Shown: piece after piece, positions 36,223-47,652 of the stretch | Numbering within the stretch: position 1 is the first letter of the stretch | Layout: every line of letters begins with the position of its first letter | From: Prionace glauca | Lineage: Eukaryota > Chordata > Chondrichthyes > Carcharhiniformes > Carcharhinidae | DNA length: 64,000 nucleotides | Reading direction: 5' to 3' | Assembly: GCA_037974335.1 (NCBI GenBank) | Contig: CM075733.1 | Span: forward strand, 40,389,959 to 40,453,958 | Notes under the pieces: generated by a model | The model's input: only the letters and a program-made list of their open reading frames with translations | Told to the model about the DNA's origin: nothing | The model's database searches: none | Made by a program: the position numbers and the translations under genes

Positions 36223-36585
36223 TATCTTCAACACCTGGGGAAAACAGCAAGAAACATAAACTGATGCACTATCAGGAGTATCCATACATGTTAAAATTGC
36301 TGGATTAAAATTTTCTGAGCTCAGGGATGTATCACCATCAACCACTGCTGACTCACTAGGCACAGGAAATTTAACTCTCCTGATACTAAATGCAAACAGT
36401 GTACTATTGCCAGAGAGAACCGTACTGTTCCCCCATATTAAACACAATGTGCCAAACAGAGCTCAATCAATAATGATAAATCATTCATGCTAATGATGTT
36501 CTGCACCCCGAACATGGCAGGAAATGGTTAGGTTTTAAAATTGTCAGGGGATTTCTAAAATCCTGAGTGTGCTGCGCCGGGTGGG
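36223..36585 (+). repeat. Duplicated intronic segment, copy 1
   Basis: Aligns with 42345-42601 plus 43921-44040: ATCTTCAACACCT, GGATTAAAATTTTCTGAGCT, CTAAATGCAAACAGTGTACT, ATGGCAGGAAATGG. The family is unknown. Confidence 0.8.
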
Positions 36586-36869
36586 AACTGAAGCAGCTGT
36601 GTGGAAAAAAAAATACTGGCCCTTAAAACATTAAAAATGCCATTTCTCTCAACATTTAGTTTGCATACAAGGAAGAGGATGTGTACACCGATGACTGGTT
36701 TCTAAGTGAAATAGTCAACATGTAAATTCAGGAGCTCAAAGGGGATTCCATAAGTTATAGACAACACAGGTTAGCTTAAATGTTGCAGTTCATATCTCCT
36801 AATTGGGGGCTCAGATCTCTGATTGAATAAGGGCTAGTGTCTTAATGCTCAAAATTCTAATTCACAAGA

Positions 36870-37131
36870 CAGACCAGAGCAGAATTAGGCCATTCGGGCA
36901 ACTGAGTCTGCTCCACCATTCAATCATGACTGGTTTGATTCACATCCCCATTCTCCTGCCTTCTTCCCATAACCCTTGATCAAGAACCTATCTTTCTCTG
37001 TCTTAAACGCACTCAATCACCTGGTCTCCAAAGCTCTCTGAGATAATGAGTTCTAAAGATTCACCCCCTCTGGCTGAAGAAATTACTTCTCATCTCAGTT
37101 TTAAAGTTTCTCCAGCTTAATTGATAGAATC
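36870..37131 (-). repeat. Old LINE 3' end
   Basis: Minus-strand LINE tail: AGCAGAATTAGGCCATTCGG, TCTGCTCCACCATTCAATCA, then the GATTCACCCCCTCTGGCTGA block. The CR1-like assignment is by motif order; it is diverged from families A and B. Confidence 0.65.
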
Positions 37132-38227
37132 CTTATTTAATCCTGATAGAATATGAATTCTTTATAATACCAGCTGTATTACTCTTCAGAGAGTCTTCCT
37201 TGAAAGTTCACGGCAGTTTATCAATAAGGTCAAAAATTTCGAAAGAGTTTGGTATAAAAAGTCCCGAGATTTCGGAAGAAATGTAGGAATCTCCCCCAGT
37301 GAGCAGTCCCTACATTCTTGCAAAATAAAAAAAATTCTTAAACTATCAAATAAAATGTTTTCTCAAATAAAACACCTATTCTGATCCTAATGAAGGAACA
37401 CGTTAAAACCTGCATCTGAAATTTCTAAGAAGTGTCACAAGTCCATGAGTAGAATAATCATCAGGAATATCTCTCTTGCCAATCAAAAATTGTTGTGTGT
37501 TACTGAGGGCTGACTAACTTCTATATTTTTAAAACTGCTAACGCTCAGTCCCAAGAAACACCAATGCCTTTGTTACAGAGTGTCATTGAGTACAGAATGT
37601 CCTTAGAAGCCTTTTCTCCTATGTAATTATTTCGCTGGTGTCTGTTGAGAGTTCTGAACATGTGTGGGCTTTGGTGGGTTTTTTTCAGGCTACTCGAGGG
37701 TGACCCGTAAGCAAGACCTGTTTTACTAGTGTTCTCATTTTTATAGTTATTGTTAGTACCATTCTGCCATTTTACTGTTAAACCTTTTTTTTAAATACAA
37801 AGAAGTTCCTTCTTTTAAGCAACGCATTCAACTACCTTTTTCATAATTTCAAATCACCACATTTTTTGACGATGGAGGAGAAAGTGCGAAGTAAAGAATA
37901 CAAAGTTTTCCAATTTTCAGGCTCGCAACACAGGATTGTGTACAATGAGTAGCTAGTTTTCATCGTGGGGTTATACATTGGAAGTTCAAGTTAGCAGCAC
38001 CATGGCCACATTTGGGGTGGTCAATGAATTTGATGAGAGAAGCAAAAAATGGGCTGGGTGTGTGAAGAGGTTGCAGCATTTCAGTTTTGCAAATTGAATC
38101 GAGGATCAGACAAAACAGCACTCCATTTTCCTAAGTGTATGTGGGATGAAGATTAAAGTTCATAGGGAATCTGGCCACGCATTCCAATCAGCAACTGTCT
38201 GTGCTCTGTATGCTCTGTCTGTCTGAG

Positions 38228-38370
38228 GTCAGAACTCTCCATTCACCTGACGAAGAGGGTAACCTCGAAAGCTTAAACTTGTGAGAATATTATCAAATAA
38301 ATCGGTTGGACTAAAACCTGGTGTTGTCAGACTTTTTACTGTGTTTACGCCAGTCCAACGCCGGCATTCC
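38228..38370 (+). repeat. Short elasmobranch repeat, standard orientation
   Basis: CACCTGACGAAGAGGGTAAC, CTCGAAAGCTT, GGTTGGACTAAAACCTGGTG, then CTTTTTACTGTGTTTACGCC, AGTCCAACGCCGGCAT. The same two modules recur at 47513-47652 with the first one inverted. Confidence 0.8.
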
Positions 38371-40670
38371 CAGATCACGCCACAGAAGCCAGTGGAGATT
38401 TCATTTGCAGATTTAGTTGCTCTGGTCCAGAATCACCAGAACCTCTTGATAATTGTTCAAAGATTCAAATTTCATAGCCATTTTCAAAAAGCAGGGCAAT
38501 TGGTAGCTAACTCTGTGGGAGAAATTTGCCAGCTTTCAGAACACACTAATTTCAGAGCGGTTTTAGAAGATATGCTCAGAGATAGGCTGGTCCGTGGCAC
38601 TAACGAGAACAGCATTCAGTGCTGGTTGCTAGCAGAACCCACATGTTCTTATGTTCACACTGACTTTTAAATAGCTCTAGAAATTACACAGGGCATGGAA
38701 CTGGCTGCCAGTATTGCTAAAGATATCCAGAAAGCTAACATTGGTGCCCAGGCGGAGGTGTGCACCAAAGAAGTGGTGGTAAGCAAAAATGTGAAAGCAG
38801 TGGAGTGTTTTAGATGTGGTGGGCCACACTGTGTAAACCATTGCAAAATTATGGATCTGTTTGTCAGTGGCATAACAAGAAAGGGCAGTTAGCGAAGAAA
38901 CATAGGGGTGTGAAGAGCAAGGTCAAGACTGAGCAAGGAAATTTAAATTTGAAGAAGCCTCAGCTATGCATCATCTAAACAGCTCAAAGTAGGCAGAGGG
39001 GCAAGCTTATGACATGCTTAATGTGAATGCAGCAGAAACACAGCCTATTTTTACCACAGTCAATATCCATAGTAAGCAATATGAACACAGGAGTCTCTGC
39101 ATCCATGAGCAGTGAAGAGACATACAAGTTACCTGGGACTCTGATGAAACATGAGCCCTTAGACAATCTTCAGACAAACACCATAGAATCCATACTTTTG
39201 CTTGGGGCACATATCGTGTATAACAGTCAAGAAGCAGGGCACTCCTTCTTGCAGCCAAAAGGAAGGAGCTGATTTTGCTAGGACATGACTCAGCTCAGTA
39301 AAATTCCACTGAAGTGAAGTGAAATCAAGTGTATCAGGGTGACCAAGGATGTTAAGTAGTATCCAGATGTGATCAAGAATAAACTGGGTACATTGTGTGG
39401 TACTACTGTGAAATTGTACCTAGATCATGAGGCTACTCCTCACTTTTCCCAAGCTCAGAAAAGTGCCCTACATCATGTGATGCAAAGTGGAAGAGTTGGA
39501 ATGGCTGTAAAGGCTTGGGATCATTGAACCTGTTTAGTTTTCTCATTGGGCAGCTTCAATCAGTCCTGTCCTTAAAAGTGATGGTACGGTGAGCATATGT
39601 TGTAACGACAAGCTCACCATTAACCAGGTTTCCAAGTTAGCTGATTACCCATTATCTAGTTTGGAAGATTCATTTTCAACTCTTGTAGGAGGCAAGATAT
39701 TTTAAAAACTGGACATGAGCCAGATATTTCAACATTTCTTGCTGGAGGAAGATTCAAAGCAGTATTTGACCATTAACATGTGTAAAAGATTGTTCAAGTA
39801 CAATCATTTAGTTTTTGGTGTACCCTCCAGTCCAGTGATCTTTCAATGGATGACAGACAACCTGTTGCAAGGCATTCCTCAGGTTGCATTCTACTTGGAT
39901 GACATCTTAATTATAGGCAAGACTGAGGAGGAGCATCTCAGCAATCTGGACCAAGTTTTAAAATGGTTTTCAAAGATGGCACTGCATCTGAAGAGGCACA
40001 AAGTGAAGACCAGAATCACTACACAAGGCTCATCTCCTGCGGAAAAGGAAAATCTGAGCCATTCCACAGCCTGGAAATGTGTCAGAACTTGGGTAATTTT
40101 TGAGCTCACTTTCACTCTGAGATTTGGATGAAGCAGATCCAGATGAGACTTCAACCTTGGTAAACTACAATGGAAAGATTTTGTCAGAACTGTCTCTAGC
40201 GTTGGCTCCACTGTACCTTCTTCTGCACAAAGAAACCAAATAGAAGTGGGATCCCACACAGAAGAACGCATTCAAAGGTGTGAAAGCGCTGCTGCAATCA
40301 ACTAATCTGCAAGTCTACTTTGATCCAGACAGGGAATTTATCCTGTCACATGATGCCTCATCCTACACAGTGGGGGTGGGATCGGTACTCTCGTATTTAG
40401 TGGAGGATGGATTTGAAAAACTTCTGTTTTGCATTTAGGATGCTGAAAATAGATATGCACAATTGGACAAAAAAAAGGGTACAGCTATTGTTTTTGCAAT
40501 GAAAAGATTCCATCAGTACATCTATGATCATTTGTTTCCCATATGTACTGACCATAAGCCGTTGTTGACTATTTTTAGTGAGTCAAAATGTATTCCTTCC
40601 ATGGCCTCAGCAAGAATAGATAGGCGCTTACATTGTCAGCTTATCAGAACAATATCATCTATAGAGCAGT

Positions 40671-40968
40671 TTAAAGTTTATTTATTAGTCACAAGTAGGC
40701 ATACATTAAGGCTGCAATGAAGTCACTGAAAATCTCTTCATTTCCACGCTCCGGTGCCTGTTTAGATACACTGAGGGAGAATTTACAATGACCAATGCAC
40801 CTAACCAGCACATCTTTCGGAGAGTGGGAGGAAACCGGAGCACCCAGAGAAAACTCACACAGACACAAAAAGAGCGTGCAGACTCCGCACAGATAGTGAC
40901 CCAAGCTGGGAATCGAACCCTGGTCTCTAGTGCTGTGAGGCAGCAGTGCTAACCACTGTGCCACCGTT
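40671..40968 (-). repeat. Type-2 tRNA-headed SINE nested in the Gypsy fossil
   Basis: Minus-strand copy with tail TTTAAAGTTTATTTATTAGT at the left and head ACGGTGGCACAGTGGTTAGC (minus strand) at the right. Confidence 0.92.
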
Positions 40969-42344
40969 TAATGTAAATATAGACACGTTGAACTGTCTCC
41001 CTTTAATGGATTTGCCATCTAAGGTATTGTATGCACCCGAGACAATTTTCTCACTCAAGAGACTTGCATATACTCCAGCAAGCATGAAGCAGATCGAGCA
41101 GCGGATGGACAGAGACCCTATCCTGTCACAAGTTAAAAGATTTCTGATGCAAGGATGGTCAACTATCATGGAAGATGATGAGTTGAAACCCAGTGTGAAG
41201 CTTAGAGGTAAGTAAAGTGTGTAGGATGGATGCATAAAGTGTGGGGATCAAGAGTGATCAATTCACCCTCTGGTCGCTTCTAATATGGATGAAATTCATG
41301 AGGATCATCCAGGTGCATTTACAAGTGAATTGTTTCAAGAATTCATGCAAAAGAATGGCATACGCCATGTGCATATTGTGCCAGCTTCAAATGGTTTGGC
41401 GGAGAGAGCTGTTCAAACTCTTAAGGAGCGATTGAAGAGAATGGCAGGTGATACTGGAGTACAAAGCTCTCGATTTTTATTCCAATATTATATCATGCCA
41501 CAACTGGGCTATCCCCAGTGGAATTGTTGTTTTGAGTGGAAGGTTGAAGTCTCATCTGGATCTGCTTCATCCAAATCTCAGAGTGAAAGTGAGCAGGAGA
41601 GAAGAAAAGTCGAAGGAGGGGTACGACTACACACCAAAGAGAAGCAATTCAAACCAGATGATCAGGTTTACATCAGGACCTTCAGTTTGCAACATGAGGT
41701 GATTATCGGGAATAATTTTAACCAAAGTGGTCCAGTAGTTTGGATTGCAGGACTGCGAAATAAGAGAGTTGTTCACAGACACGAAGACCATGTTCATTTA
41801 GGTTATGACTTAAAGTCAGGAAAAGTTTCAGAATCAGCAACATGGCCGAAAGTTGTGCTGCTGTGGGTGTTCACCCAGAAGTGGTTCTGGTATTACCAGG
41901 TTTGCCAGCTGGGGGTGTGAAATAGGAACGTTCACATACAGATCCTGTAACTACCTCTTCACCTCCGATTCCAAATCTAGATTCACCAGTGGTGATGCAC
42001 AGATCGCAACACAACTGTAAAGCTCCTGACAGGCTTTCATATAGTTCAGACATTACCTTCGCCAGGGGCGGGGGGTTGGTGGGAGCGGAGAGGTGAGCAG
42101 AAGTGTCAAGCAGTGTCATTTTGAATATGTTTCTCCTACTGGCTTTACTGGTGTCTGTTGAGAGTTCTGAGCATGTGTGGGCTTTTTCAATCTGTAAAAG
42201 GGTAAACTTAAACAAGACCTGTTTCATTAGTGCTCCTGTCTTCCGAGTTATTACTCTTCTGCTGAGTTATTATTAAACTTTATTATTTGTTTACATAAAG
42301 TTCCTACTTTGAAACAGTGCATTCAACTACCTCAAGTCACCACA

Positions 42345-44040
42345 ATCTTCAACACCTTGGGGAAAGCAGCACAATTATCAGCACTACACAGAAGTTGCAG
42401 TACTGTCAGGAACAGACATACTTATTAAAATTGCTGGATTAAAATTTTCTGAGCTCAGGGATGTATCATCATCAACCACTGTTGACTCACTAGACATAGG
42501 GAATGTAACTCTCCTGACATTAAATGCAAACAGTGTACTTTACTAAGAATTGAACTATCCCAGTGCTGGCAGAGAGAACATTTTGTTCCCCCATATTAAA
42601 CATTTAAAGGGAAGTCGTGTCATTAAAGGGAAGTCGTGTCTGACAAATTTACTGGAGTTCTATGAGGATGTGTCTAGGGCAGTGGATGGAGGAGAGCCGG
42701 TGGATGTGGTCTTTCTGGATTTTCAGAAGGCGTTTGACAAGGTACCTCACAAGAGGTTATTGCAGAAGGTCAGGGGACATGGAGTTGGGGGTAGGGTGTT
42801 AGCGTGGATAGAGGATTGGTTGTCAAATAGGAGGCAGAGAGTGGGGGTCAATGGATGCTATTCGGATTGGCGGTTGGTGACTAGTGGGGTGCCCCAGGGG
42901 TCGGTGCTGGGGCCTCAGCTATTTACCATTTATATAGATGATCTGGAGGAGGGAACCGAGTGCAGGGTGTCGAAATTTGCTGATGACACCAAGATTGGGG
43001 GAAAGGCAAATTGTGCGGAGGGTGTGGAGAGTCTGCAGAAGGATCTAGATAGGCTGGGCGAATGGGCCAGGAAATGGCAAATGGAATTCAATGTTGGCAA
43101 GTGTGAGGTGGTCCACTTTGGTAGGAGGAATGGTAGGAAGGACTATTACTTACGGGGCGAAAAACTGCAGCAGGCGACGGTGCAGAGGGACCTCGGGGTC
43201 CTTGTGCATGAGTCGCAAAAACCCAGCTTGCAGGTGCAGCAGGTGGTCAGGAAGGCGAATGGGATGCTGGCCTTCATAGCGAAGGGGATTGAATGTAAAA
43301 GTAGGGAGGTCTTGCTGCAGCTGTATAGGGCATTGGTGAGGCCGCAGCTGGAGTACTGTGTGCAGTTTTGGGCGCCGCACCTGCGCAAGGATGTTTTGGC
43401 CCTGGAGGGAGTGCAGAGGAGGTTTACTCGGCTGATACCGGAGTTGAGGGGATTGAGCTATGAGGAGAGGCTGAATAAACTAGGCTTGTACTCGTTAGAG
43501 TTTAGAAGAATGAGGGGAGATCTCATTGAGACGTATAAGATGATGAATGGGATGGATAGGATAGAGGTGGAGAGACTGTTCCCGCTCAAAAAAGACAGTA
43601 GGACTAGGGGGCACAGCCTCAAGATAAAGGGGGGGCGGTTTAGAACAGAGTTGAGGAGGAACTTCTTCACTCAAAGGGTGGTGAATCTCTGGAATTCTCT
43701 GCCCGTTGAAGTGGTGGAGGCTGCCTCGCTAAATATTTTTAAGAAACGGGTTGATGGGTTTTTGATAAGAGAAGGGATTAAGGGTTATGGGGAGAGGGCG
43801 GGAAGGTGGAGCTGAGTCACGACAGATCAGCCATGATCTTATTGAATGGCGGGGCAGGCTCGAAGGGCCAGATGGCCTACTCCTGCTCCTGTTTCTTGTG
43901 TTCTTGTGTGTTCTTGTCTGACAGAACTTGATCAGTAATGATAAGTCACTTACACAATGACATTCAGCACCCTGAATATGGCAGGAAATGGCTAGGGTTG
44001 AAAACTCTCTGGGGCTAAAATTCTGGATGTGCTGCTCATT
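42345..44040 (+). repeat. Duplicated intronic segment, copy 2, split by a LINE
   Basis: Partner of 36223-36585. It begins at the base after the 3' LTR of the Gypsy fossil, and the family A LINE (42602-43919) interrupts it. Confidence 0.75.
42602..43919 (+). repeat. CR1-like family A LINE, 1.3 kb, open frame
   Basis: 5'-truncated copy. The frame is open from before the junction to TGA at 43813-43815. Motifs: IKGKSCLTNLLEF, VVFLDFQKAFDKVPHKR (catalytic D), SGVPQGSVLGPQLF, KFADDTKIGG (catalytic DD), LEYCVQFWAPHLRKD, NLWNSLPVEVVEAASLNIFK. The tail is TTCTTGTG repeats. At the 5' junction, CATTTAAAGGGAAGTCGTGT (42601-42620) is repeated as CATTAAAGGGAAGTCGTGT (42621-42639). The endonuclease domain is absent. 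Confidence 0.95.
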
Positions 44041-44133
44041 CGATAAGTCACCAATGAAGGTTTCAATTCTGTTCTGTACCAATTCCCTTAGCATTATTAT
44101 CTGGCATTCCCAATCCAGGACACAAAACCAACA

Positions 44134-46193
44134 TATAAGAACATAAGAAATAGGAGCAGGAGTAGGCCATCTGGCCCTTCGAGCCTGCCCCGCCATTCAA
44201 TAAGATCATGGCTGATCTGTCGTGGCTCAGCTCCACCTTCCCGCCCTCTCCCCATAACCCTTAATCCCTTCTCTTATCAAAAACCCATCAACCCGTTTCT
44301 TAAAAATATTTAGCGAGGCAGCCTCCACCACTTCAACGGGCAGAGAATTCCAGAGATTCACCACCCTTTGAGTGAAGAAGTTCCTCCTCAACTCTGTTCT
44401 AAACCGCCTCCCCTTTACCTTGAGGCTGTGCCCCCTAGTCCTACTGTCTTTTTTGAGCGGGAAGAGTCTCTCCACCTCTATCCTATCCATCCCATTCATC
44501 ATCTTATACGTCTCAATGAGATCTCCCCTCATTCTTCTAAACTCTAACGAGTACAAGCCTAGTTTATTCAGCCTCTCCTCATAGCTCAATCCTCTCAACT
44601 CCGGTATCAGCCTAGTAAATCTCCTCTGCACTCCCTCCAGGGCCAAAATATCCTTGCGCAGGTGTGGCGCCCAAAACTGCACACAGTACTCCAGCTGCTG
44701 CCTCACCAATGCCATATACAGCTGCAGCAAGACCTCCCTACTTTTATATTCAATCCCCCTCGCTATGAAGGCCAGCATCCCATTCGCCTTCCTGACCACC
44801 TGCTGCACCTGCAAGCTGGGTTTTTGCGACTCATGCACAAGGACCCCGAGGTCCCTCTGCACCGTCGCCTGCTGCAGTTTTTCGCCACGTAAGTAATAGT
44901 CCTTCCTACCATTCCTCCTACCAAAGTGGACCACCTCCCACTTGCCAACATTAAATTCCATTTGCCATTTCCTGGCCCATTCGCCCAGCCTATCTAGATC
45001 CTTCTGCAGACTCTCCACACCCTCCTCACAATTTGCCTTTCCCCCAATCTTGGTGTCATCAGCAAATTTCGACACCCTGCACTCGGTTCCCTCCTCCAGA
45101 TCATCTATATAAATGGTAAATAGCTGAGGCCCCAGCACCGACCCCTGAGGCACCCCACTAGTCACCAACCGCCAATCCGAATAGCATCCATTGACCCCCA
45201 CTCTCTGCCTTCTATTTGACAACCAATCCTCTATCCACGCTAACACCCTACCCCCAACTCCATGTCCCCTGACCTTCTGCAATAACCTCTTGTGAGGTAC
45301 CTTGTCAAACGCCTTCTGAAAATCCAGAAAGACCACATCCACCGGCTCTCCTCTATCCACTGCCCTAGACACATCCTCATGGAACTCCAGTAAATTTGTC
45401 AGACACGACTTCCCTTTAATGAAACCGTGTTGCGTCCGCCCTATCAAGCAATTCCCCTCAAGATGCCTTGCTATTTCCTCCTTAATGACGGATTCTAACA
45501 TTTTACCTACCACAGACGTTAAACTAACCGGCCTATAATTCCCCGCCTTTTGCCTGGCATCCTTCTTAAACAACGGCGTAACATTAGCCGTTTTCCAATC
45601 TTCCGGCACTTCCCCGGAATCCAGCGACGTCTGGAAAATAACCACCAAGGCATCCACTATCACCTCCGCCATTTCTTTCAGAACCCTCGGATGCATTCCA
45701 TCCGGTCCTGGGGACTTGTCCACAATCAGCCCCTCCAGTCTGTCGAGCACCACCTCTCTAGTAACAGTAATGTCATTAAGACCCTCCATTCCTACCACCT
45801 TTCCATCGCTAACACCCGGCAAATTATTCACGTCCTCCTCCGTGAAGACAGAAACAAAAAAGTTATTCAAGACCTTAGCCATATCCCCATCCCCTACCAC
45901 TAGCTCCCCTTTCTCATCCTCTAAAGGACCAACGTTCACCCTAGCCAGCCTCTTCCTTTTTATATATTTATAAAAACTCTTGCTATCCTTTTTTATATTA
46001 AGTGCTAGCCCAGCCTCATAGCTTCTCCTACCCTCCTTTATCAATTTCTTTGTCAATCTTTGTTGACATTTAAACCTCTCCCAATCCTCTTCTCGCCCAC
46101 TGCTCTTAGCTACTCTAAACTCCTCCGCTTTTAATTTAATACTTTCCTTCACCTCCTTCGTTATCTATGGCTTATTACCTCTCCTACTGTAAG
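44134..46193 (-). repeat. CR1-like family A LINE, 2.06 kb, longest open frame
   Basis: Minus-strand copy with an uninterrupted 641-codon frame (46152-44227). It covers the region upstream of the reverse transcriptase (FYKYIKRKRLARVNVGPL, VDKSPGPDGMHPRVLK), all reverse transcriptase motifs (YRPVSLTS, RTQHGFIKG, FLDFQKAFDKVPH, SGVPQGSVLGP, KFADDTK) and the C-terminal domain. The endonuclease and any ORF1 are missing, so it is 5'-truncated and cannot move by itself. The unbroken frame implies a recent insertion. It lies sense to PTGFRN, in intron 1. Confidence 0.95.
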
Positions 46194-46405
46194 GAAGTTT
46201 GTTGCCTGAAGGCCTCAAAATGTGGACTGCAGCTCTGCCAACTCACCAATTAACATCCTGGGGCTCAACAGCAGGTCAGAGGCTGGGAATTCTGTGATGA
46301 CTAACTCATCTCTTGACTCCCTAAAGCCTATTCACCATCCACAAGGGCAAGTCAGGAATATGATTGAATTTCTCCACTTGTCTGGATGAGCATGGCTCCA
46401 ACAAC

Positions 46406-46500
46406 GCTCAATAGTGGCATGGTGATCAGCACTGCTGCCTCACTGTACCAGGGATCCAGGTTCAATTCTGGCTATGGGTGACTGTGTGCACATTCTCTCC
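46406..46500 (+). repeat. SINE head fragment
   Basis: Only the tRNA-like head and box B remain: GTGGCATGGTGATCAGCACT, CCAGGTTCAATTCTGG. Confidence 0.7.
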
Positions 46501-47512
46501 GCAGTACCCCACCTGGGTCATACCAAGGTTATACTGGCTCAAATGGGGTCACAGTGCGAAAAGGTTTTGGAAGCACTGATCTACAAGAATGCACTGCAGC
46601 AACTCCAAGGCTCCTTCAATAGCATCTCCTAATCATCTACCACATTCACAGAACGTGCACATTGCTGACAAAGCCATTTATTACTCAACGCTTCCTTGCG
46701 TAATACCATAGAATATTTACTGTCCACTTGAGGGGCATTTGACATCTCCATTTAATACCTCAACTGAAAAATAGCCTCTCCAACAACGCTCCTTAAGTGT
46801 TTGTGACTTAGCAGTTGATAAGGAAGGTCAAGGCTTGCTGGGAAGTGGGTACAAATGGCTATGTCCACTGTAACCGTGAAGTTCAATGAAGAAAGAGATT
46901 TATTCACACTATTTTCATCCATATAGCACATAGTGGAATCTATTACACTCCTTGTTTTGATAGAGGCTGAACACTTGTAATGGAAACAGTCACATGATGG
47001 TGGTGTCAGAAGGTAGTGAAGTAGCTCCTTAGAGCTTTGTGCTTGTTATCTCTATCCTGGGCTTAGTACATTAGCTAACATGGGCTCATGATACTGAGTG
47101 TAAGGACATGGCTTCACACAAATGATGTAGTTTGTTCTGCCAGCGCTTACAACTGAATCAGAATAATGAATAAGAGTCCAGACATTTATTGGGATTCAGT
47201 ATTTCCAATTATCCACAAACTAAGTGCTTACATAGGAACATGTTTCCCATTTCAAATAGAAATGTGCAGATGCTACACCAATTTCAATCAAGGTGACCAT
47301 AACCAATGTGCATTCCTAATCAAAGTTTTTTATCTATCTCGTCCAACAGGAGTTAGACTAAAAAATTTAATATTCAAAAATAAGACTCGGTCAGTGTTCC
47401 CAGCAAGTTCACAGATGGTTTTGTTTCATAACAAACAATATAGATTCCAAAAGAGAAGTAATTGTGACTAAGTATAAATTATGGTATTAATTTAAACATT
47501 GGGAGGAGTTCA
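46501..47512. other. PTGFRN intron 1, unassigned
   Basis: No recognised feature. Confidence 0.35.
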
Positions 47513-47652
47513 TTTGACAACACCAGGTTTTAGTCCAACCGATTTATTTGATAATATTCTCACAAGCAAGCAAGCTTTCGAGGTTACCCTCTTCGTCATC
47601 AGACTTTTTACTGTGTTTACGCCAGTCCAACGCCGGCATACCCACATCAGGA
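47513..47652 (+). repeat. Short elasmobranch repeat with inverted 5' module
   Basis: 47516-47606 is the reverse complement of the first module seen at 38230-38318 (GACAACACCAGGTTTTAGTC), while 47606-47645 (ACTTTTTACTGTGTTTACGC, CAGTCCAACGCCGGCAT) keeps the standard orientation. GCAAGCAAGC is a small extra repeat inside the inverted module. Confidence 0.85.

Larger units (their letters stand above)
37581..42344 (+). mobile_element. Ty3/Gypsy-like LTR retrotransposon fossil
   Basis: Element with two related terminal repeats, about 37581-37861 and 42114-42344; each starts TGTCATT and ends CACCACA. Parts recognised in order: a gag-like region with a zinc-knuckle trace (about 38280-38890), reverse transcriptase (about 39700-40010), RNase H (about 40460-40680) and integrase (about 41285-41500). 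The LTRs differ by substitutions and indels, so it is old. It is broken, with many breaks (certainly more than five). A type-2 SINE is inserted at 40671-40968 and another repeat at 38228-38370. No clear target-site duplication was seen. Confidence 0.8.
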
